Origin: Priapulus caudatus
Lineage: Eukaryota > Priapulida > Priapulimorpha > Priapulimorphida > Priapulidae
Assembly: GCF_000485595.1 (NCBI RefSeq)
Contig: NW_014578661.1
Coordinates: forward strand, 1 to 32,621
Length of the DNA stretch: 32,621 bases
Direction of reading: 5' to 3'
How positions within the stretch are numbered: the stretch's first letter is position 1; each line of letters starts with the position of its first letter. This document shows, in pieces, positions 29,962 to 32,621 of this stretch. The notes below the pieces were generated by a model. That model saw nothing but the letters and a program-made list of their open reading frames with translations. It was not told the origin of the DNA and did not search any database. Made by a program: the position numbers and the translations under genes.

Positions 29962-30760
29962 GGTAACACTCGGTATTTTGTCCCCGACGCGGGCGCGATA
30001 GATGTGCGTGCGCTGCGAGAGGAAGGCGAGAAGCTTGGGCTGGCCGGAACTGAGTTGCAACGGTTCGTTGTGGAGCAGCAGGGTGCGGCAAGGGAAGCGC
30101 GCGAACAACAGCGTGCAGCCGAACGCGAGGGACGCGAGAAACGCGAACGACAGCGTGGGGCCGAACACGAGAGGGAAACGGAACATGACAGCCACTTACT
30201 AGAGATGGCGAAGATTAAAGTGGAGAGGGGCGACTCTGGGAGCCAGGCCAACGGCGAGGTCGATCCGAGTCCTGCTGGCTACTTGGCAAGGAGGGAATCA
30301 AAGTTTCCTCCATTTGACGAGCGTAAAGACGACATGGATGCCTACTTGTTACGGTTCGAGAGGTACGCCGCGATGCAAGGGTGACCAAGAGAAGGTTACG
30401 CCACGTATCTGAGTGCGCTCCTACAGGGCAGGGTCCTGGACGTATACTCCCGTCTGCCACAAGGCGAAGCAAGCAACTACGGCATCCTGAAGGCTGCGCT
30501 GTTGAAGCGATTTAGGCTTACAGAAGAGGGTTTCAATAACAAGTTTTTTGGAGAGAAGGTTGAGCAGAGCGAAACCCCTGCCGAGTTCGCAGCCAGACTA
30601 GAGAACTACCTAATGAGGTGAATTACCCTGTCGAACATTAAAGACACCTTCGAGGTCATCAAATGCCTGATTATAAAGGAGCAGTTTACTTCAGGGTGCT
30701 CAAAGGAACTGGCAGCCTTCCTCCGAGAGAAGGCACCAGTGAGTATGGAGGATACTCCCT
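29962..30760 (+). pseudogene. gag: Gag with SCAN-like capsid domain, broken
   Basis: Open from 29962 (after an in-frame TGA) and read in one frame to about 30760, with the first methionine at 30004. The N-terminal part is a charged helix (REEGEKLGLAGTELQRFVVE, then Arg/Glu-rich). The capsid part, LARRESKFPPFDE, ALLQGRVLDVYSRL, LLKRFRLTEEGF and ETPAEFAARLENYL, resembles the SCAN-like Gag of Gmr1-type elements. The protein would assemble the particle. TGA codons at 30382-30384 and 30619-30621 both fall where relatives usually have tryptophan. No zinc knuckle is left; the frame runs into the 63-bp repeat. The true start is uncertain. Confidence 0.75.
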
Positions 30761-31946
30761 TGCAAATGGTGAAAGCAGGGGAAGGAGACCTGAAAATAGA
30801 GAAGGATCAGAAGTATACTCCCTTGCAAATGGGGAAAGCAGGGGAAAGAGCCCTGAAGGTATAGAAGGAACAAAAGAATACTTCCTTGGAAATGGGGACA
30901 GCAGAGAAAGGAGCCCTGAAGATGAAGAGGGGACAAATGAATACTCCATTGGAAATAGGGAAAGCAGGAGAAGGAACCCTGAAGAAAGAGAGTGGACGAA
31001 AAATACGCTCTTGGAAATGGGAAAAGCAAGGAAAGGAGCCCTGAAGAAAAAGAGGAGACAAAAGAATACTCTCTTGGAAATGGGGAAAGCAGGGGAAAAA
31101 GCCTTGAATATAGAGACAGAGGATGAAGAGTGGGAGACGCAGCTGGGGGTGCTGCGCCAAGTTTTCGACCGAGTCGAACGAGCGTCACTGACAATGAGGC
31201 CCAGCAAGTGCTTTTTCGGATACCCCACCCTAGATTTCCTAGGCTACGGCGTCGGTCAAGGGGAGCTGCGCACCCAGAGTGACAAAGTAGAAAAGGTCAT
31301 GATGGCTAATGCCCCAGCCAACAAGAAGCAACTGAGGTCGTTCCTGGGCTTGGCGGGATTCTACCGCGAGTTTTGCCCAAATTACGCGACGGCCGCGGCG
31401 CCGCTTACTGACCTCACAAAGAAGGGGTCACCTAACAAGTTACCATGGACTGAGAAGCACGATCGCTCGTTTAGCGAAGTGAAATCCATGCTCAGCGCGT
31501 CACCCGTATTGAAGTTGCCACGCTTTGACAAGGAGTTCGTGGTACGGACGGATGCGTCGGATGTGGGTGTGGGGGCGGTTTTGCTGCAAGACCACGCAGG
31601 GGTGTTGCACCCCGTGGAGTACGCCAGCAAAAAGTTAACCACAGCCGAGGCGAGATACGCGACGGTAGAGCGTGAATGTTTAGCCGTTGTGTGGGCTGTG
31701 AGTAAGTTCCAAACCTACCTCTATGGGCGGGAGTTTACCCTACAAACTGACCACCACCCTCTCTCGTACTTGGGGGTGGCCAAGTTGACCAACCCCAGGC
31801 TGATGCGTTGGTCGCTTGCACTGCAACCGCGACAGGTTCGGCGGTACAGGCGATACCCGGGCGAGAAAAGCGTTGGGGCCGACTTCTTGGAGCCGACGAC
31901 GGTACTGGCGAGAAAGAAGCGAAGCATAAGAACAGGAACTGCGTAA
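30663..31946 (+). CDS. Chimeric open frame: 21-residue repeats fused to RT end and RNase H
   Basis: 427 codons without a stop. Residues about 30-145 are 21-residue repeats from the minisatellite, rich in Glu, Gly, Ser, Arg and Lys. From about residue 155 comes the RT thumb (LRQVFDRVERASLTMRPSKC, FLGYGVGQGE, LRSFLGLAGFYREFCPNY), then RNase H with RTDASDVGVGAVLLQ (about 31548), EYASKKLTTAEARYATVERE (about 31618) and LQTDHHPLSYLG (about 31742), keeping the acidic residues expected at its active site. It ends in VGADFLEP and a basic tail. The YxDD half of RT is missing, with the break just after that motif. The frame differs from the gag frame. Whether it is translated is unknown. Confidence 0.7.
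   Translation: MPDYKGAVYFRVLKGTGSLPPREGTSEYGGYSLANGESRGRRPENREGSEVYSLANGESRGKSPEGIEGTKEYFLGNGDSRERSPEDEEGTNEYSIGNRESRRRNPEEREWTKNTLLEMGKARKGALKKKRRQKNTLLEMGKAGEKALNIETEDEEWETQLGVLRQVFDRVERASLTMRPSKCFFGYPTLDFLGYGVGQGELRTQSDKVEKVMMANAPANKKQLRSFLGLAGFYREFCPNYATAAAPLTDLTKKGSPNKLPWTEKHDRSFSEVKSMLSASPVLKLPRFDKEFVVRTDASDVGVGAVLLQDHAGVLHPVEYASKKLTTAEARYATVERECLAVVWAVSKFQTYLYGREFTLQTDHHPLSYLGVAKLTNPRLMRWSLALQPRQVRRYRRYPGEKSVGADFLEPTTVLARKKRSIRTGTA
30761..31137 (+). repeat. 63-bp minisatellite, about six units, in coding phase
   Basis: TGCAAATGG/TGGAAATGG starts at 30761, 30824, 30887, 30950, 31012 and 31075. Spacing is 63 except for one 62-bp unit. Each unit has GAAAGCAGGGGAAAGAGCC followed by CTGAAG and AATACTCCCTTGG. 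It sits exactly where the end of gag, protease, integrase and most of RT should be. In the gag frame units read LQMGKAGERALK; in the frame entering RNase H they read SLANGESRGRRPENREG. Confidence 0.9.
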
Positions 31947-31991
31947 ACGGTTCCTATGTGTGAAAGCGGTGTCTGGGCGTCCCGCTTAATT

Positions 31992-32000
31992 AAGGGGGGA
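31992..32000 (+). promoter_or_regulatory. Polypurine tract
   Basis: AAGGGGGGA ends five bases before the 3' LTR start TGTCACGC, where the plus-strand DNA primer is expected. It follows the RNase H stop by about 45 bases, leaving no space for an integrase. Confidence 0.7.
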
Positions 32001-32234
32001 CGCATTGTCACGCGTTAGCCGGTTCCCGTCGGACCGGCATCGAAGACCACACAGCTATAGCTGTGCACCTGGCCAGCTGGCGGCACGCGCGGCGAGGCGG
32101 GCAGTACGTGCGAGAGGGCAAGCGGGAAGGATTAGAGAGCCGCGTAGCGAAGCGTGAGTGAAGTAGGGGTACACAGTTTTGCGAAGCAGCGGTACAGTAG
32201 AGCACGCAAGCAGAGATCGTGCGTGAGAGGAGGA

Positions 32235-32529
32235 CGTGTTTCGTCCCAGCCGTGCGTGAGAGAGACGTGTGTCGTCCCAGCCGTGCGTGAGAGAGGACGT
32301 GTGTCGTCCCAGCGTGCGTTGAGAGAGGACGTGTGTCGTCCCAGCGTGCGTGAGAGAGGACGTGTGTCGTCCAGCCGTGCGTGAGAGAGGCGTGTGTCGT
32401 CCCAGCCGTGCGTGAGAGAGACGTGTGTCGTCCCAGCGTGCGTGAGAGAGAGACGTGTGTCGTCCCAGCCGTGCGTGGGAAAGGACGTGTGTCGTCCAGC
32501 CGTGCGTGAGAGAGACGTGTGTCGTCCAG
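32235..32529 (+). repeat. 31-bp tandem repeat in 3' LTR, about 9.5 units
   Basis: Units of CGTGTGTCGTCCCAGC followed by CGTGCGTGAGAGAGGA, 30-32 bp each. A related CAGCCGTGCGTGGG word occurs once per 71-bp unit in the 5' LTR, so both arrays expand parts of the same original sequence. Confidence 0.9.
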
Positions 32530-32621
32530 AAGAAGAAGAAGAGAAGGAGAAGAAGTAGACGAAGCAGAAGAAGAGGAAGAGAAGAAGAAGAAGAAGAAGA
32601 GGAAGAGAGAAGAAGAGGAAG
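32529..32621. repeat. AAG/GAA microsatellite at window end
   Basis: Purine-only (AAG)n-like tract with G and GA interruptions, continuing to the last base. It corresponds to the GA/AGG tract of the 5' LTR (29270-29390). Confidence 0.85.

Larger units (their letters stand above)
28673..32621 (+). mobile_element. Gmr1-like Ty3/Gypsy LTR retrotransposon, internally deleted, 3' LTR cut by window end
   Basis: The element runs 5' LTR 28673-29841, primer binding site, gag remnant, 63-bp minisatellite, RT end and RNase H, purine tract, 3' LTR from 32006. The two LTR starts share TGTCACG(C)GTTAGCCGG and GTGCACCTGGCCAGCT. Only about 2.2 kb of internal sequence remains; protease, integrase and the catalytic half of RT are missing. 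The SCAN-like gag and an RNase H that ends next to the LTR point to the Gmr1-like clade. In its present form it cannot move by itself. Confidence 0.85.
32006..32621 (+). repeat. 3' LTR of the Gmr1-like element, truncated by window end
   Basis: Starts TGTCACGCGTTAGCCGG and follows the 5' LTR through GTGCACCTGGCCAGCTGG and AGCGGGAAGGA. It then carries a different tandem repeat (about 31 bp) and an AAG tract where the 5' LTR has 71-bp units. The right end, and hence the target duplication, lies outside the window. Confidence 0.85.

Noticed and set aside
30686-31228. Minus-strand frames opposite the 63-bp repeat
   Set aside because: Mirror of the in-phase minisatellite; no motif of their own.

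Overview
The window is repeat-dominated eukaryotic DNA, most likely from a non-insect invertebrate animal. The clues are vertebrate-type (TTAGGG)n arrays (insects mostly use TTAGG), two kinds of animal Ty3/Gypsy retroelement, long GA/AC microsatellites, one spliced-looking exon and no bacterial gene structure. The species cannot be named from the sequence. Many differences between repeat copies are short insertions, and a 25-N gap lies at 15097-15121, so part of the window looks like uncorrected long-read or gap-fill sequence.

Layout. 1-3820: no recognisable gene, with CT-rich low-complexity sequence at about 2200-3200. 3825-8393 and 8394-12630: two copies of a tandem unit made of a minisatellite, an intron-like stretch, a candidate coding exon, a GA/AC microsatellite and an AT-rich block called U1 here. 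12640-15060: a second block, U2, holding a 258-bp inverted-repeat structure with telomeric repeats in its centre. After the gap come U1 copy 3 (15190-17310), U2 copy b (17311-19712) and a partial third U2 copy (19975-20430). The only convincing host coding sequence is the exon at 9533-9757; its duplicate at 5192-5458 is broken.

20431-22849 holds short tandem repeats and no gene. 22850-28260 holds two fragments of an envelope-bearing Ty3/Gypsy (errantivirus-like) element placed head to head. The minus-strand fragment has the integrase C-terminus, an acidic tail and a broken envelope gene of the baculovirus F-protein type. The plus-strand fragment has reverse transcriptase, a damaged RNase H and the same acidic tail, with the integrase missing. 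The fragments meet at about 25880-25890. A candidate LTR follows at 28269-28658.

28673-32621 is a second Ty3/Gypsy element. It has a 5' LTR, an 18-nt primer binding site matching the 3' end of tRNA-Trp, a SCAN-like gag, a 63-bp in-frame minisatellite where protease, integrase and most of RT are expected, the end of RT plus RNase H, a purine tract and a 3' LTR cut by the window end. RNase H leads straight to the LTR with no integrase after it. This fits the Gmr1-like group, in which integrase lies upstream of RT. Both elements are defective as read here.
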